From Mobilitalea torta (GTDB lineage Bacteria > Bacillota > Clostridia > Lachnospirales > Lachnospiraceae), in NCBI RefSeq assembly GCF_050433395.1, contig NZ_JBNPXH010000006.1, positions 124,001-188,000 on the forward strand: a stretch of 64,000 nucleotides of DNA, read 5' to 3'. The notes under the pieces are model-generated. The model saw only the letters and a list, made by a program, of their open reading frames with translations. It had not been told where the DNA came from and made no database searches. A program made the translations under genes and the position numbers. Within the stretch, counting starts at the first letter, position 1, and every line of letters begins with the position of its first letter. This document shows positions 25,871 to 36,112 of this stretch, piece after piece.

Positions 25871-26902
25871 ATGCAGCAGTTGGATGAAAGAAAACGAAAG
25901 ATATTGCAGGCTGTTATCCGTAATTATCTTGAGACTGGGGAGCCGGTGGGCTCCAGAACCATTTCCAAGTATACGGATCTCAATTTAAGTTCCGCAACCA
26001 TACGCAACGAGATGTCAGACCTGGAGGAGATGGGATATATTATCCAGCCCCATACCTCCGCGGGACGTATTCCCTCAGATAAGGGCTATCGCTTATATGT
26101 GGACACCCTGCTGGAGGATAAGGTCAACGAGGTGGCGGATATGAGGGAGATGCTGATCCAGAAGGCGGACCGGTTGGAAAGCCTGCTGCAGCAGGTGGCG
26201 AAGCTTCTTGCGGTGAACACCCAGTATACCACCATGGTTTCCGCACCCCAGTATAAGAAGAAGGTTAAGTTCGTACAGCTCACGGAGATGGACGAGAAAC
26301 AGCTGCTGGCGGTGATTGTATTTGAGAGGAATATTGTTAAGAATAAGATACTTCAAGTAACGTCATCCTTAAATAAGGAAACGATCTTAAAGCTTAACAT
26401 TATCATCAATACATTTTTACAGGGCCTGGATCTGGGAGAAATCAATCTTCCGGTCATTTCCCAGATGAAGGAGCAGGCAGGCGAATACCGCAATCTGGTG
26501 AATGACATACTGGATGCCATCATGCAGGCGGTCAATGAAGAGGAGGATCTGGAGATCTACACCTCCGGAACCACCAATATACTCCGCTATCCCGAATTAA
26601 GTGATAAGGAGAAGGCAAGCGAGATACTCTATACCCTGGAAGAGAAGAAGGCCTTGACGGAGTTGATCCAGGATAAGATGGAGGATGAGGATAACCGGGG
26701 CATCCAGGTATACATCGGTGACGAGACACCGGTGGAGACCATGAAGGAATGCTCGGTAGTGACGGCTACCTACGAGATAGAAGAAGGGGTATACGGCAAG
26801 GTGGGAATTATCGGACCCAAGAGAATGGATTATCAGAAGGTAGTGAGCACATTGCAGTCACTGATGATGCAATTGGATGATATATTCAAGAAGAAAACAT
26901 AG
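25871..26902 (+). CDS. hrcA: Heat-inducible transcription repressor HrcA
   Basis: Protein of 343 residues. N-terminal winged helix (about 1-75: LDERKRKILQAVIRNYLETGEPVGS, written here in part, then LSSATIRNEMSDLEE and HTSAGRIPSDKGYR), then a GAF-like dimerisation domain with the inserted segment typical of HrcA (IYIGDETP-like IQVYIGDETPVE). It represses its own operon through the CIRCE site 78 bases upstream. First gene of hrcA-grpE-dnaK-dnaJ, the class I heat-shock arrangement of Firmicutes. Start ATG 25871, with GAGGTAGG before it. Confidence 0.97.
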   Translation: MQQLDERKRKILQAVIRNYLETGEPVGSRTISKYTDLNLSSATIRNEMSDLEEMGYIIQPHTSAGRIPSDKGYRLYVDTLLEDKVNEVADMREMLIQKADRLESLLQQVAKLLAVNTQYTTMVSAPQYKKKVKFVQLTEMDEKQLLAVIVFERNIVKNKILQVTSSLNKETILKLNIIINTFLQGLDLGEINLPVISQMKEQAGEYRNLVNDILDAIMQAVNEEEDLEIYTSGTTNILRYPELSDKEKASEILYTLEEKKALTELIQDKMEDEDNRGIQVYIGDETPVETMKECSVVTATYEIEEGVYGKVGIIGPKRMDYQKVVSTLQSLMMQLDDIFKKKT

Positions 26903-26941
26903 GACAAAAGAGTCTTGTAAAGGAAAGGTGGTATTCATCCC

Positions 26942-27649
26942 TTGGAAGATATGGATAAAGCAATAGAAATAATAAAAGCTGCCATGGAGAAGGAGAAGGA
27001 AATGAAGGAAAAATCAAATGACAGGACGGATCAGCAGACAGAGGATATTCCAGTGACCGAAGCCGGAGAGGGATCCGCACAAGAGCTGGAGAGCTGTCCG
27101 GAGACAGAGGCCGTTGATGAGACGGTGGAGGAGGAGACTCCCGCGGAGGCTGCAGAGAAGACTGAGAAATCCGGAAAGGGCTTTTTCAAAAACTCCAAAT
27201 CAAAGGAATTAGCAGCCAAGGATCAGAAAATCGAGGAGCTTACGGACCGCTTAATGAGAACCATGGCGGAATTTGATAACTACCGCAAGCGCTCCGAGAA
27301 GGAAAAAACCATGATGTATGATATGGGCGTCAAGAGCTTTATTGAAAAGATGCTCCCCATCATAGATAATTTTGAGCGTGGCCTGGGTGCCATAACGGAT
27401 AAGGAAAAGGAAGGTGCATTTGCACAGGGAATTGAATTGATTTACCGCCAGCTGCTGACAGCGCTGGAGGAAATCGGAGTAAAGCCCATTGATGCCGTAG
27501 GGAAGACCTTTGACCCTAATTTTCACAATGCGGTGATGCACGGTGAGGACGACAGCGTGGGAGAGAACATCGTAACAGATGAGTTCCAGAAGGGCTATAT
27601 GTATAAGGATATCGTGGTACGTTACAGCATGGTGAAGGTTGTGAATTAG
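26942..27649 (+). CDS. grpE: GrpE nucleotide exchange factor
   Basis: Protein of 235 residues, longer than the usual 190-200 because of an acidic, Glu/Thr-rich disordered N-terminus of about 90 residues. The long coiled coil (about 90-150, with DQKIEELTDRLMRTMAEFDN) and beta-wing (GVKPIDAVGKTFDPNFHNAV, VVRYSMVKVV) are typical. It releases ADP from DnaK. The start is uncertain: TTG 26942 has GGTGG about 9 bases upstream, while ATG 26951 is too far from it. No promoter is seen in the 39-base gap after hrcA. Confidence 0.95.
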   Translation: MEDMDKAIEIIKAAMEKEKEMKEKSNDRTDQQTEDIPVTEAGEGSAQELESCPETEAVDETVEEETPAEAAEKTEKSGKGFFKNSKSKELAAKDQKIEELTDRLMRTMAEFDNYRKRSEKEKTMMYDMGVKSFIEKMLPIIDNFERGLGAITDKEKEGAFAQGIELIYRQLLTALEEIGVKPIDAVGKTFDPNFHNAVMHGEDDSVGENIVTDEFQKGYMYKDIVVRYSMVKVVN

Positions 27650-27787
27650 TGACAAACACAGAGGTTGTGATAAAGGCTGCGAGTTAGCAGCGGGCACAGG
27701 GCTTCGGAAAGAAGCCGGATATCGTAATACATCAGGTTCATGAAGTATCATCGTGACAATCTTAATAATATTCAGGAGGAAATGATT

Positions 27788-29665
27788 ATGGGAAAAATAA
27801 TAGGAATTGACTTAGGTACAACCAATTCATGCGTCGCCGTTATGGAAGGCGGAAAGCCGGTAGTAATTGCAAATACAGAAGGCGCAAGAACCACACCAAG
27901 CGTTGTGGCATTTACAAAGACAGGAGAGCGTCTCGTTGGTGAGCCTGCCAAGCGTCAGGCAGTGACCAATTCAGATAAAACAATCTCCTCTATTAAGAGA
28001 CATATGGGCACGGATTTCCGTGTGAAAATTGATGACAAGAGATATTCCCCCCAGGAAATCTCCGCAATGATCCTTCAGAAGCTGAAGGCAGACGCCGAGG
28101 CTTATCTGGGTGAGAAGGTAACCGAGGCAGTTATTACGGTTCCCGCGTATTTCAACGATGCCCAGAGGCAGGCAACCAAGGATGCCGGTAAGATCGCCGG
28201 TCTTGATGTTAAGAGAATCATCAATGAGCCTACGGCGGCAGCTCTGGCCTATGGTCTTGATAATGAGCATGAGCAGAAGATCATGGTATACGATCTGGGC
28301 GGCGGTACCTTCGACGTATCCATCATCGACATCGGTGACGGTGTAATCGAGGTGCTTGCAACCTCCGGCGACAACAGGCTGGGCGGTGATGATTTTGATG
28401 AAAGAGTTACCAGATATATGATCGATGAGTTCAAGAAGTCCGACGGTGTTGACTTATCCACAGATAAGATGGCCCTGCAGAGATTGAGAGAAGCAGCAGA
28501 GAAGGCGAAGAAGGAATTATCTTCCGCCACCACCACGAACATTAACCTTCCTTTCATTACGGCAACCTCAGAGGGTCCGAAGCATTTTGACATGAACCTA
28601 ACCCGTGCCAAATTTGATGAGCTGACTCATGATCTGGTAGAAAGAACCGTAGTTCCGGTTCAGAACGCACTTCGTGATGCAGGACTCAATGCTTCCGATA
28701 TCAAGAAGGTACTGTTGGTAGGCGGTTCCACAAGAATGCCCTCTGTTCAGGAGAAAGTAAAGCAGCTGACCGGCCAGGAGCCTTCCAAGTCTCTGAACCC
28801 GGATGAATGTGTTGCCATTGGTGCTTCCATCCAGGGCGGCAAGCTGGCAGGCGATGCAGGCGCAGGAGATATCCTTCTCCTTGACGTAACCCCTCTGTCT
28901 CTTTCCATTGAGACTTTGGGCGGCGTAGCAACCAGATTAATTGAGAGAAATACCACAATTCCCACGAAGAAGAGCCAGGTATTCTCCACAGCAGCCGACA
29001 ATCAGACTGCGGTAGATATCAATGTGGTACAGGGTGAGAGACAGTTTGCGAAGGACAACAAGAGTCTCGGACAATTCCGTCTGGATGGAATTCCGCCGGC
29101 AAGAAGAGGCGTTCCTCAGATCGAGGTTACCTTCGATATTGATGCCAACGGTATCGTAAATGTATCCGCCAAGGATCTGGGAACCGGAAGAGAGCAGCAC
29201 ATTACCATTACCGCAAGCTCCAACCTGTCGGATACCGATATCGATAAGGCGGTCAGAGAAGCTGCCGAATACGAGGCTCAGGATAAGCTGCGTAAGGAAG
29301 CGGTGGATGTAAGAAATGATGCTGACTCCATGGTATTCCAGACAGAGAAAGCCCTTGGAGAGGTTGGCGATAAGATTGATGCCGCAGCCAAGGAGACCGT
29401 AGAGGCTGATCTGGCAAGACTGAAGGAATTAATTGAGAAATCCAACCCTGAGGTTATGAGTGAGGGTGAAGTAGCCGATATTAAGGCTGCAAAGGATAAA
29501 TTAATGGAAGATGCCCAGGCATTATTTGCAAAGCTTTATGAGCAGAGCGGTGCTGCCGGAGCAGGCGGCCCCGGCCCCGATATGTCAGGTGCTGAGTTCA
29601 ACGGCGGACAGAGCGGCGGCAGCTATGGCGATGATGTTGTAGACGGGGATTACCGTGAAGTATAA
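27788..29665 (+). CDS. dnaK: Molecular chaperone DnaK (Hsp70)
   Basis: Protein of 625 residues: ATPase domain (IGIDLGTTNSCVA at start, YDLGGGTFDVSI, LVGGSTRMP), linker with DVTPLSLSIET, substrate domain and helical lid, then a Gly-rich tail (AGAGGPGPDMSGAEFNGG) ending DGDYREV. The segment missing from Gram-positive DnaKs in the ATPase domain is absent here too, as expected. Start ATG 27788, 8 bases after AGGAGG. The 138-base gap after grpE contains a small hairpin (GGCTTC / GAAGCC near 27701-27717) without a T tract. Confidence 0.98.
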   Translation: MGKIIGIDLGTTNSCVAVMEGGKPVVIANTEGARTTPSVVAFTKTGERLVGEPAKRQAVTNSDKTISSIKRHMGTDFRVKIDDKRYSPQEISAMILQKLKADAEAYLGEKVTEAVITVPAYFNDAQRQATKDAGKIAGLDVKRIINEPTAAALAYGLDNEHEQKIMVYDLGGGTFDVSIIDIGDGVIEVLATSGDNRLGGDDFDERVTRYMIDEFKKSDGVDLSTDKMALQRLREAAEKAKKELSSATTTNINLPFITATSEGPKHFDMNLTRAKFDELTHDLVERTVVPVQNALRDAGLNASDIKKVLLVGGSTRMPSVQEKVKQLTGQEPSKSLNPDECVAIGASIQGGKLAGDAGAGDILLLDVTPLSLSIETLGGVATRLIERNTTIPTKKSQVFSTAADNQTAVDINVVQGERQFAKDNKSLGQFRLDGIPPARRGVPQIEVTFDIDANGIVNVSAKDLGTGREQHITITASSNLSDTDIDKAVREAAEYEAQDKLRKEAVDVRNDADSMVFQTEKALGEVGDKIDAAAKETVEADLARLKELIEKSNPEVMSEGEVADIKAAKDKLMEDAQALFAKLYEQSGAAGAGGPGPDMSGAEFNGGQSGGSYGDDVVDGDYREV

Positions 29666-29684
29666 AGTGTTATGAATGTAGTTT

Positions 29685-29725
29685 TATGGAGGAATGAAAT
29701 CATTTCCGGGTTTCATTTCTCCATA
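29685..29725 (+). promoter_or_regulatory. Intercistronic hairpin between dnaK and dnaJ
   Basis: Stem of 15 pairs (29685-29699 with 29711-29725) with one G-U pair, no T tract. Likely a processing or mRNA-stability element, or a weak attenuator that lowers dnaJ relative to dnaK. Confidence 0.6.
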
Positions 29726-29803
29726 GCAAGGGGCGGTCAGAACTGACTGCCTATTTGCAATTGTATGGAGGATAAAGCATAGCTATGAAAGGTGAAGAGG
29801 AAA

Positions 29804-30946
29804 ATGGCAGATAAACGTGATTATTATGAGGTCTTAGGTGTCGGAAGGACGGCCACGGATGACGAGCTCAAAAAAGCATACAGACAGCTGGCGAAAAAGT
29901 ATCATCCGGACACCAACCCCGGAGATAAGGCTGCGGAGGCAAAGTTTAAGGAGGCTTCGGAAGCTTATGCCGTATTAAGTGATGCGGATAAGCGCAGGCA
30001 GTATGACCAGTTCGGACATGCCGCCTTTGATGGAAGCGGAGGAGCCGGAGCAGGCGGCTTTGATTTCAGTTCTATGGATATGGGAGACATTTTTGGAGAT
30101 ATCTTCGGAGATCTCTTTGGTTCCCGTTCCCGCCGCGCTAACAATGGCCCGATGCAGGGGGCGAATCTGCGTACTTCTATCAGAATCACCTTTGAAGAAG
30201 CGGTGTTTGGAACGGAGAAAGAGCTGGAGTTGACCTTAAAGGATGACTGTCATACCTGTCACGGTACCGGAGCAAAGCCCGGAACCAATGCCGATACCTG
30301 CCCCAAGTGCGGCGGAAAGGGGCAGGTGGTCTATTCCCAGCAGTCTCTGTTCGGCATGGTGCGCAATGTTCAGACCTGCCCGGACTGTAAAGGTACCGGT
30401 AAGATCATAAAGGATAAATGTTCCGATTGTTACGGAACGGGTTACATCAGCAGCAAAAAGAAGATTAAGGTCAGTATTCCGGCGGGAATTGACAGCGGTC
30501 AAAGTGTCAGAATCCGCGGGAAGGGCGAGCCGGGAACCAACGGCGGGCCCAGAGGTGATCTGCTGGTAGAGATTGATGTGAGCAGGCATCCCATCTTCCA
30601 GAGACAGGATTACGATATCTTCTCCACGGCACCGATTTCCTACGCAACCGCAGTTCTGGGCGGTGATGTGAAGATTAATACGGTGGACGGGGATGTGATC
30701 TATAATGTGAAGCCCGGCACACAGACGGATACCAAGGTGCGGTTAAGGGAGAAGGGTGTGCCCAGCCTGAGAAACAAGGCAGTCCGCGGGGATCATTATG
30801 TTACCCTGGTAGTACAGGTTCCTACCAGCCTTAATTCGGAACAGAAGGAGCTTCTGAGGAAGTTCGATGAAGCTATGACAGGTAAGGCTGATCGCGGTGC
30901 AGAGGGAGCAGAACCCGAGAAAACAAAGAAAAAGTTCTGGAAGTAG
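29804..30946 (+). CDS. dnaJ: Co-chaperone DnaJ (Hsp40)
   Basis: Protein of 380 residues: J domain (about 5-68, with YHPDTN), Gly/Phe-rich linker (GSGGAGAGGFDFSSMDMGD), zinc domain with four CxxCxGxG repeats (CHTCHGTG, CPKCGGKG, CPDCKGTG, CSDCYGTG), two C-terminal substrate-binding domains. It delivers clients to DnaK and stimulates its ATPase. Start ATG 29804, with AAAGGTG 9 bases upstream; the GTG at 29792 lies within that region. The acidic/basic tail (EPEKTKKKFWK) is unremarkable. Confidence 0.97.
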   Translation: MADKRDYYEVLGVGRTATDDELKKAYRQLAKKYHPDTNPGDKAAEAKFKEASEAYAVLSDADKRRQYDQFGHAAFDGSGGAGAGGFDFSSMDMGDIFGDIFGDLFGSRSRRANNGPMQGANLRTSIRITFEEAVFGTEKELELTLKDDCHTCHGTGAKPGTNADTCPKCGGKGQVVYSQQSLFGMVRNVQTCPDCKGTGKIIKDKCSDCYGTGYISSKKKIKVSIPAGIDSGQSVRIRGKGEPGTNGGPRGDLLVEIDVSRHPIFQRQDYDIFSTAPISYATAVLGGDVKINTVDGDVIYNVKPGTQTDTKVRLREKGVPSLRNKAVRGDHYVTLVVQVPTSLNSEQKELLRKFDEAMTGKADRGAEGAEPEKTKKKFWK

Positions 30947-31125
30947 TGTGAGAAGAGTTTCTGAACCTGTAAAATATACAGGCTGCGAATTCTAAGTTTC
31001 ATATTAGAAGAAACCCGGAATGGCTCCCGTTGGAACCTGGAATAGGTTTTGACAGGAGGGATTTCGGGTTTTATAGAGTTGGAAAGCAATTCTTCCGGAT
31101 TTTTGTGCCGCGGATGGGCGGTAGA

Positions 31126-32097
31126 ATGGATGTTGACATGAAATGGACAAAGTTTACCTTGGATACAACGACAAAAGCCGTTGATCTGATTAGTGATATG
31201 TTAAACGACCTGGGGATCTCAGGAATTGAAATCAGCGATAATGTACCGATTACAGAGGAAGAGAGAAAGCAGATGTTTATTGACATTCTGCCGGAGCTGC
31301 CGAAGGACGACGGATGGGCGCAGGTCAGCTTTTATCTGGATGCGGAGGAGGATGCCGAGGCCCTGCTGGACAAGGTACGGGAAGGGCTCCTGGAGCTGTC
31401 GTCCTATACCGAGATTGGAAAAGCCAGTATCCATAAATCTGAGACAGAGGACAAGGACTGGATTAATAACTGGAAGCAATTTTTCAAACCCTTCCGGGTG
31501 GATGATACCATTGTGATCAAACCGACCTGGGAAGAGCTGGAGGAAACCTGGGAAGGGGATCTGGTAATCGAAATTGATCCGGGCATTTCCTTTGGCACAG
31601 GCTCTCATGAGACCACAAAGCTCTGTATTATAGGAATGAAGAATTATATGAGTGAGGATGCTGTGGTTCTGGATGCGGGCAGCGGCAGCGGAATTCTGTC
31701 CATTATCGCGAAAAAGCTTGGTGCAAAAGAGGTTCTGGGCATAGATATTGATTCTAACGCCACCGATTCGGCTATTGAGAATGCTCAGGTCAATCAGTTG
31801 GAAATTAAAGAAGGAAATCTTAGATTTATTACTGCTAACATCCTTGAAGAAGATAGTATCACGGATTTGCCTGAAAGAGAACAGTACGATATGGTAGTGG
31901 CTAATATTCTGGCCGATGTAATCATTCCTCTGTCTAAGGTGATTGGTAACTATCTGAAACCGGGCGGTATCTTCATCAGTTCAGGGATTATTCATATGAA
32001 GGAAGCCGCCGTAAGGGAGGCAATCCTGGAAAATCAATTTCAGATATTAGAGGTCAACCGTATGGGGGACTGGGTATCCTTCGTAGCGCAAAAGTAA
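31126..32097 (+). CDS. prmA: Ribosomal protein L11 methyltransferase
   Basis: Protein of about 323 residues; N-terminal substrate-recognition domain, then a class I SAM fold with DAGSGSGILS (motif I), GIDID and VANILADVI (the NxLA motif). It trimethylates L11. The start could be ATG 31126 or ATG 31138 (MKWTKFTLDT); GGGCGG is close to the former. Last gene of the hrcA-dnaJ run. In related genomes rsmE normally follows; here it is about 19 kb further on. Confidence 0.93.
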   Translation: MDVDMKWTKFTLDTTTKAVDLISDMLNDLGISGIEISDNVPITEEERKQMFIDILPELPKDDGWAQVSFYLDAEEDAEALLDKVREGLLELSSYTEIGKASIHKSETEDKDWINNWKQFFKPFRVDDTIVIKPTWEELEETWEGDLVIEIDPGISFGTGSHETTKLCIIGMKNYMSEDAVVLDAGSGSGILSIIAKKLGAKEVLGIDIDSNATDSAIENAQVNQLEIKEGNLRFITANILEEDSITDLPEREQYDMVVANILADVIIPLSKVIGNYLKPGGIFISSGIIHMKEAAVREAILENQFQILEVNRMGDWVSFVAQK

Positions 32098-32169
32098 ATC
32101 GAAAATAGATGGAATTATGTATTAAAGCCACTCGAAAACCGTTGAGAACGGTGGATGGGAAGGATAAGC

Positions 32170-32319
32170 ATGAAAAAGAAGCATTTGTTTCGATTTGTAT
32201 TAGCTCTAGTTGTTTATGCCGTTTTCTTGATAGTCATTGATTGGATTTTAGGAATTGGCATTCATGATACCTGGGATAAGCTTATGGATTGGGCCAATAA
32301 AAAAAATCATAAACGATGA
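32170..32319 (+). CDS. 49-residue single-pass membrane protein
   Basis: GGAAGGATAAGC precedes ATG 32170. The product begins MKKKHLFRFVLALVVYAVF, has a single membrane span (about 8-30) and ends in a polar tail with DTWDKLMDWANKKNHKR. Positive-inside charge suggests the N-terminus is cytoplasmic. Family not recognised. It follows prmA by 72 bases on the same strand and so may ride on its transcript, or it belongs to the edge of the accessory locus. Confidence 0.65.
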   Translation: MKKKHLFRFVLALVVYAVFLIVIDWILGIGIHDTWDKLMDWANKKNHKR

Positions 32320-32367
32320 TAGTCAAGCAGAGCTCAAGGATAAAAAAGCAGGGCAATATCTGGCAAA

Positions 32368-34026
32368 TCAAAATTTGCTACTTAAAATTTTATCCCGGTA
32401 CTGCTGGGGAGAGAGGTTAGTCAGCCGCTTGATATAATTATTGAAATAGGTCCTTGAATGAAAACCCACTGCATTGGCAATATCTCCTATATTGAGAGAG
32501 GGATCCAGCATTAGCTCTTGAATCTTAGCAAGCTTCTTTCTTGCAATATAATCGCTTATGGTATAGCCTAAGTTCTCGGAAAAGAACTTGGACAGATAGG
32601 TTGCGCTGTAACTGGTTAGGGCAGACAAATCAATCAATGAAATATCTTCCGTAATATGGCTATCAATATAATCCTTTACACGTTGTATCGTATCAATAGA
32701 GGATCTTTTTTTGGCATCACTTTGCAGGGTGAAGAGAACCTTGGAGATTTCGTTTAAGTGAGATGCGATTTCCTGCCAGGAGGGCAATAGCCAAGGCCGA
32801 AACAGAATTCCTGTTCCGGTGTAAAAGGCAATCTTTGTGGTCAGGTTCCGCTCGTTGATATAGGAGATGATAACCATAATGGTATTATAATAAATCTCCA
32901 GTACGATAGTATTGTGCCAGTTGACATTGTTTTCAAGATATTTGCAGACCGTATCCAGAGCTTTAAAGTAACTGTCCTGTTTACCGTATTCCAGACTCTT
33001 CTTCATGTTATTAAAAAAGGAAGGCTTAAATATATCCTCTTCTCTTACCGGCCTTGCTTTTGCGTCGGGCAGGTATAGTTCATTGGCATGGTAAACATAG
33101 ATGAATTCTTCATCAGAATCGAAGACATTCATCAGATTTCGTCCCGTATAATACAGATCAGATAATTCCGAGGGGCTGTTCACGTAGGAGCCAACCAGAA
33201 AATTAATTCCGGCTGCCAGCGTCTCGCGGCAGGATTTTTGAGCAAGCTCCAGCGCACCGGTCAGGATGGAGGAAAAGTTATTTATGAATAAGGTTCTAGG
33301 CTCAATAATCCAATAAATCTGGTTTGATTTTATCTCAAAGACTATTTTCTTAACATAAGGCTCCATATAATGCATGGTAATTTTATTGATTTGGAAAGGT
33401 TTAATGACATCATTCATGTTCTTAACTTCCTGCCCATCTATGGAAGAATTACTTAAATCGCCAATTACAAGGCAGTACTGGGATGTCTCTTCGGTAAAGC
33501 CAAGGGCTTCCTTGGCCTGAATTAATTCCTCCTCGGAAGAATAATGGCCCTGCAGCCAGAGGAAGAAGAGCTGGCGATTCAGTTGAGTCTGGGATATCTT
33601 CAGGTCCTTTTGGATATCGTTGATCAATTTATTTTGATTCGTTTCTTTTTCAATCAGTTGTATTGCTTGGAATACTTCCTGCAGAATCTCATTATCACTT
33701 GCTGTCTTTAGAATGTAGCTGGACACACCTTGCTGGATTGCCTGAACTGCGTAGTCAAATTCAGAATACGCGGTAAGCAGGATGCATTTACAGGAAGGCC
33801 AGAGCTGGGTAATCTGTCTGGATAATTCAAGACCATTCATATTCGGCATGCTGATATCGGTGATTAAAAGATCGATTCTGGACTTCTTAATAATCTCCAT
33901 TGCACTCAAGGAATGATAAGCCCGGTAAACATTATAATTCACATTACCCTGCTTCTCAAGTAGATCGGAGAGCCAATCTACTATGAAGGCTTCGTCGTCT
34001 ACAATGAGTATCGTATATAAGTTCAT
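32368..34026 (-). CDS. YesN-like response regulator with AraC-type DNA-binding domain
   Basis: Protein of 552 residues: receiver domain (about 1-120; acidic pair D10 D11, phosphoacceptor D57 in LLITDISMPN, Lys in LKTASD), a middle region of about 300 residues usual in this class, and two AraC helix-turn-helix motifs at the C-terminus (SLIDLSALTSYSATYLSKFF, written in part, then NIGDIANAVGFHSRTYFNNY). Pairs with the kinase gene directly upstream (31-base gap; kinase first). Likely activates the importer/glycosidase operon that runs divergently. The stop codon lies just past the small membrane protein gene, convergent with it. Confidence 0.93.
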   Translation of the reverse strand: MNLYTILIVDDEAFIVDWLSDLLEKQGNVNYNVYRAYHSLSAMEIIKKSRIDLLITDISMPNMNGLELSRQITQLWPSCKCILLTAYSEFDYAVQAIQQGVSSYILKTASDNEILQEVFQAIQLIEKETNQNKLINDIQKDLKISQTQLNRQLFFLWLQGHYSSEEELIQAKEALGFTEETSQYCLVIGDLSNSSIDGQEVKNMNDVIKPFQINKITMHYMEPYVKKIVFEIKSNQIYWIIEPRTLFINNFSSILTGALELAQKSCRETLAAGINFLVGSYVNSPSELSDLYYTGRNLMNVFDSDEEFIYVYHANELYLPDAKARPVREEDIFKPSFFNNMKKSLEYGKQDSYFKALDTVCKYLENNVNWHNTIVLEIYYNTIMVIISYINERNLTTKIAFYTGTGILFRPWLLPSWQEIASHLNEISKVLFTLQSDAKKRSSIDTIQRVKDYIDSHITEDISLIDLSALTSYSATYLSKFFSENLGYTISDYIARKKLAKIQELMLDPSLNIGDIANAVGFHSRTYFNNYIKRLTNLSPQQYRDKILSSKF

Positions 34027-34057
34027 TTCAGAACCTCCTTTGGTATTATAATTTAGT

Positions 34058-35836
34058 CTAGATCATCTTATTCCGATTGGATGGAGTAACTTCTAAGGGG
34101 ATGTTTAACCGTACTATAAGGCCGGAGGGCAGATTCTTTTCAAAGCTAATCCCTCCCATATCACCGTATACCAGTCTCAGACGCTTATGAATATTAACCA
34201 GGGCGGTTGTTTCCTGTTCAGGACTGATGGGACTGTCCAGAATACGTTCAAGCTGAGCGATCATTTCTTCATTAACGGCTTCGCCATTATCAGACACCTC
34301 AATAATTAATAAAGTATTTTTGGCTGTACAGCTTAGAGTAACAATTCCCTGTTCCAGCTTCTGGTTTAAGCCATGTTCCAGGGCATTCTCCAGCAGAGGC
34401 TGAAGAATTAGCCGCGGAACCTCCAGCATCCGATATTCTTCCGGAAGGGGCTTAATCTCTATCTTAATTCGCATGGAATACCGGATTGCCTGGATTTCCA
34501 GGTAATTAACGGTATGAGCCCATTCTTTCTCCAAGGTTTCCATATCATTCTTGTTCCGTGTTATATATTGAAAATAATTGCCCATATGTGCGGAGAGTTC
34601 TTTGGCACTCTCCAGATCCTCATTGCCGATCATGCGATGAAGTATGAAATAGGTGTTATATAGAAAATGAGGATTAATTTGCATCTGCAATTGTTTCAGC
34701 TCCATCTTTTTGGAATAGATCTCATATTTATATACCTGATCAATGGAGAGGCTTAATTGTGCGGCCATCTTATTAAATCCCCGGATCAAATAGTCGAATT
34801 CCTTTGAGGTGCGCATGGAAGGGAGTTCTATGTCGTAATTACCGGATTGAATGGAGTGATAACCGCCTAAGATTGTGCTAATCGGCCGATTCACCAATAT
34901 AACTGAGGTAATGGTATAGGCTGCAATTCCGATGATGGATAATAAGGTAAACACGAACAAATATCCGCTCATTTTCCTGGGGAGATAAAGTAATTTATCA
35001 ATCGGTATGAATTGTACAAAGGAACAGTTTAGATAGGGTGAATACTCTGCTATGATATAATAGGAATCCTTCTTGAAGGAGGTTGTTGTGCTATTAGAGC
35101 TATCGGATAACAATTTCTGCTCAAGCAGAGGATAATATGCTTCATAGGGGTTATTCTTCGGAATGATTGACGAAGCATGAATTGGGTTATGATAGGTATG
35201 ATCATAAACAATCGTGTCATAATCAATATTCGAAGAGGAGAGATAATCCAGGATATAGCCTTCTGAAAGCGACATGGTAATGATATAGAAAGGCTCCGAG
35301 TTTGTAAACTGAGTATTAACCGGATACATAGTTCCGAGAATAAGCTGGTTGTTGTGCCTTTTGAGCGGATGATAGGTATCCTTTAATATTGTAGTAAGGG
35401 CATCAAAATGGCTGTTATCGGTAGGAATCAGTCCTTTACCGGCGGTTAGTGATTTAGACAAATTTTGATAATATATCGTTACATTAGTCACAAGACCATA
35501 ATTGGTAGGGTAATGCTTGATCAAATCATATTGATCCAGAAGGCTGATATAATATTCTGCTGCGGAATAACTGGAATTATTTAAGGAGAATTGGCTGAAC
35601 AGATTCATATTTGATAACCGTTCCAATTGACTGGATAATTCGTAAATCTCCGTCTCCAGATGTTCTTTCAGGTAATGTACCTTTAAGGCTGAGGTGTCTT
35701 CGATTTCTCTTTGTATGGTATTCTTGGTCCAGGTAAAAAGAATAAGCCCGGTTGCTTCGAAGGGAATCATTATAATTAAAAAGGTTAGGAAAAGTCGAAA
35801 GAATATGGAGTCAAAGGACAGAAATCGATGCTTCAT
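34058..35836 (-). CDS. YesM-like sensor histidine kinase
   Basis: Membrane protein of 592 residues: membrane segment (about 9-32), extracellular sensor of about 260 residues, second segment (about 300-323), HAMP, then the kinase box with QINPHFLYNTYFILHRM (the His before FLYNT is phosphorylated) and a HATPase domain (LLENALEHG, SDNGEAV, IHKRLRLVYGD). AGGAGG is 8 bases before the second ATG of an ATGATG pair, chosen here. It should sense the extracellular sugar or its binding protein and phosphorylate the YesN-like regulator. The kinase is divergent from the lipoprotein gene across a 276-base region. Confidence 0.93.
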   Translation of the reverse strand: MKHRFLSFDSIFFRLFLTFLIIMIPFEATGLILFTWTKNTIQREIEDTSALKVHYLKEHLETEIYELSSQLERLSNMNLFSQFSLNNSSYSAAEYYISLLDQYDLIKHYPTNYGLVTNVTIYYQNLSKSLTAGKGLIPTDNSHFDALTTILKDTYHPLKRHNNQLILGTMYPVNTQFTNSEPFYIITMSLSEGYILDYLSSSNIDYDTIVYDHTYHNPIHASSIIPKNNPYEAYYPLLEQKLLSDSSNSTTTSFKKDSYYIIAEYSPYLNCSFVQFIPIDKLLYLPRKMSGYLFVFTLLSIIGIAAYTITSVILVNRPISTILGGYHSIQSGNYDIELPSMRTSKEFDYLIRGFNKMAAQLSLSIDQVYKYEIYSKKMELKQLQMQINPHFLYNTYFILHRMIGNEDLESAKELSAHMGNYFQYITRNKNDMETLEKEWAHTVNYLEIQAIRYSMRIKIEIKPLPEEYRMLEVPRLILQPLLENALEHGLNQKLEQGIVTLSCTAKNTLLIIEVSDNGEAVNEEMIAQLERILDSPISPEQETTALVNIHKRLRLVYGDMGGISFEKNLPSGLIVRLNIPLEVTPSNRNKMI

Positions 35837-36112
35837 CATCAGCACCTCCTTATATATAGGATACAATAGCATAGCGAGCATATGCTTTTCTTCATGCTAT
35901 AATTAAAGTCTAGCATAATAGAATTCCTAAAGCAATTTATAGATTTTGTGATTCTGTTGTTTGAATAGAAAAATGATAAAATATGTGAAACAATACAAAA
36001 AAACAAAAAAATGATAAGTAGGATCAAAAGCATTTGGAATAGAGGAGAGGGGCGGGTACCGGTATAATAGTCTGTGTAATACACTAACCACAATATTACA
36101 AGGAGGATATTT

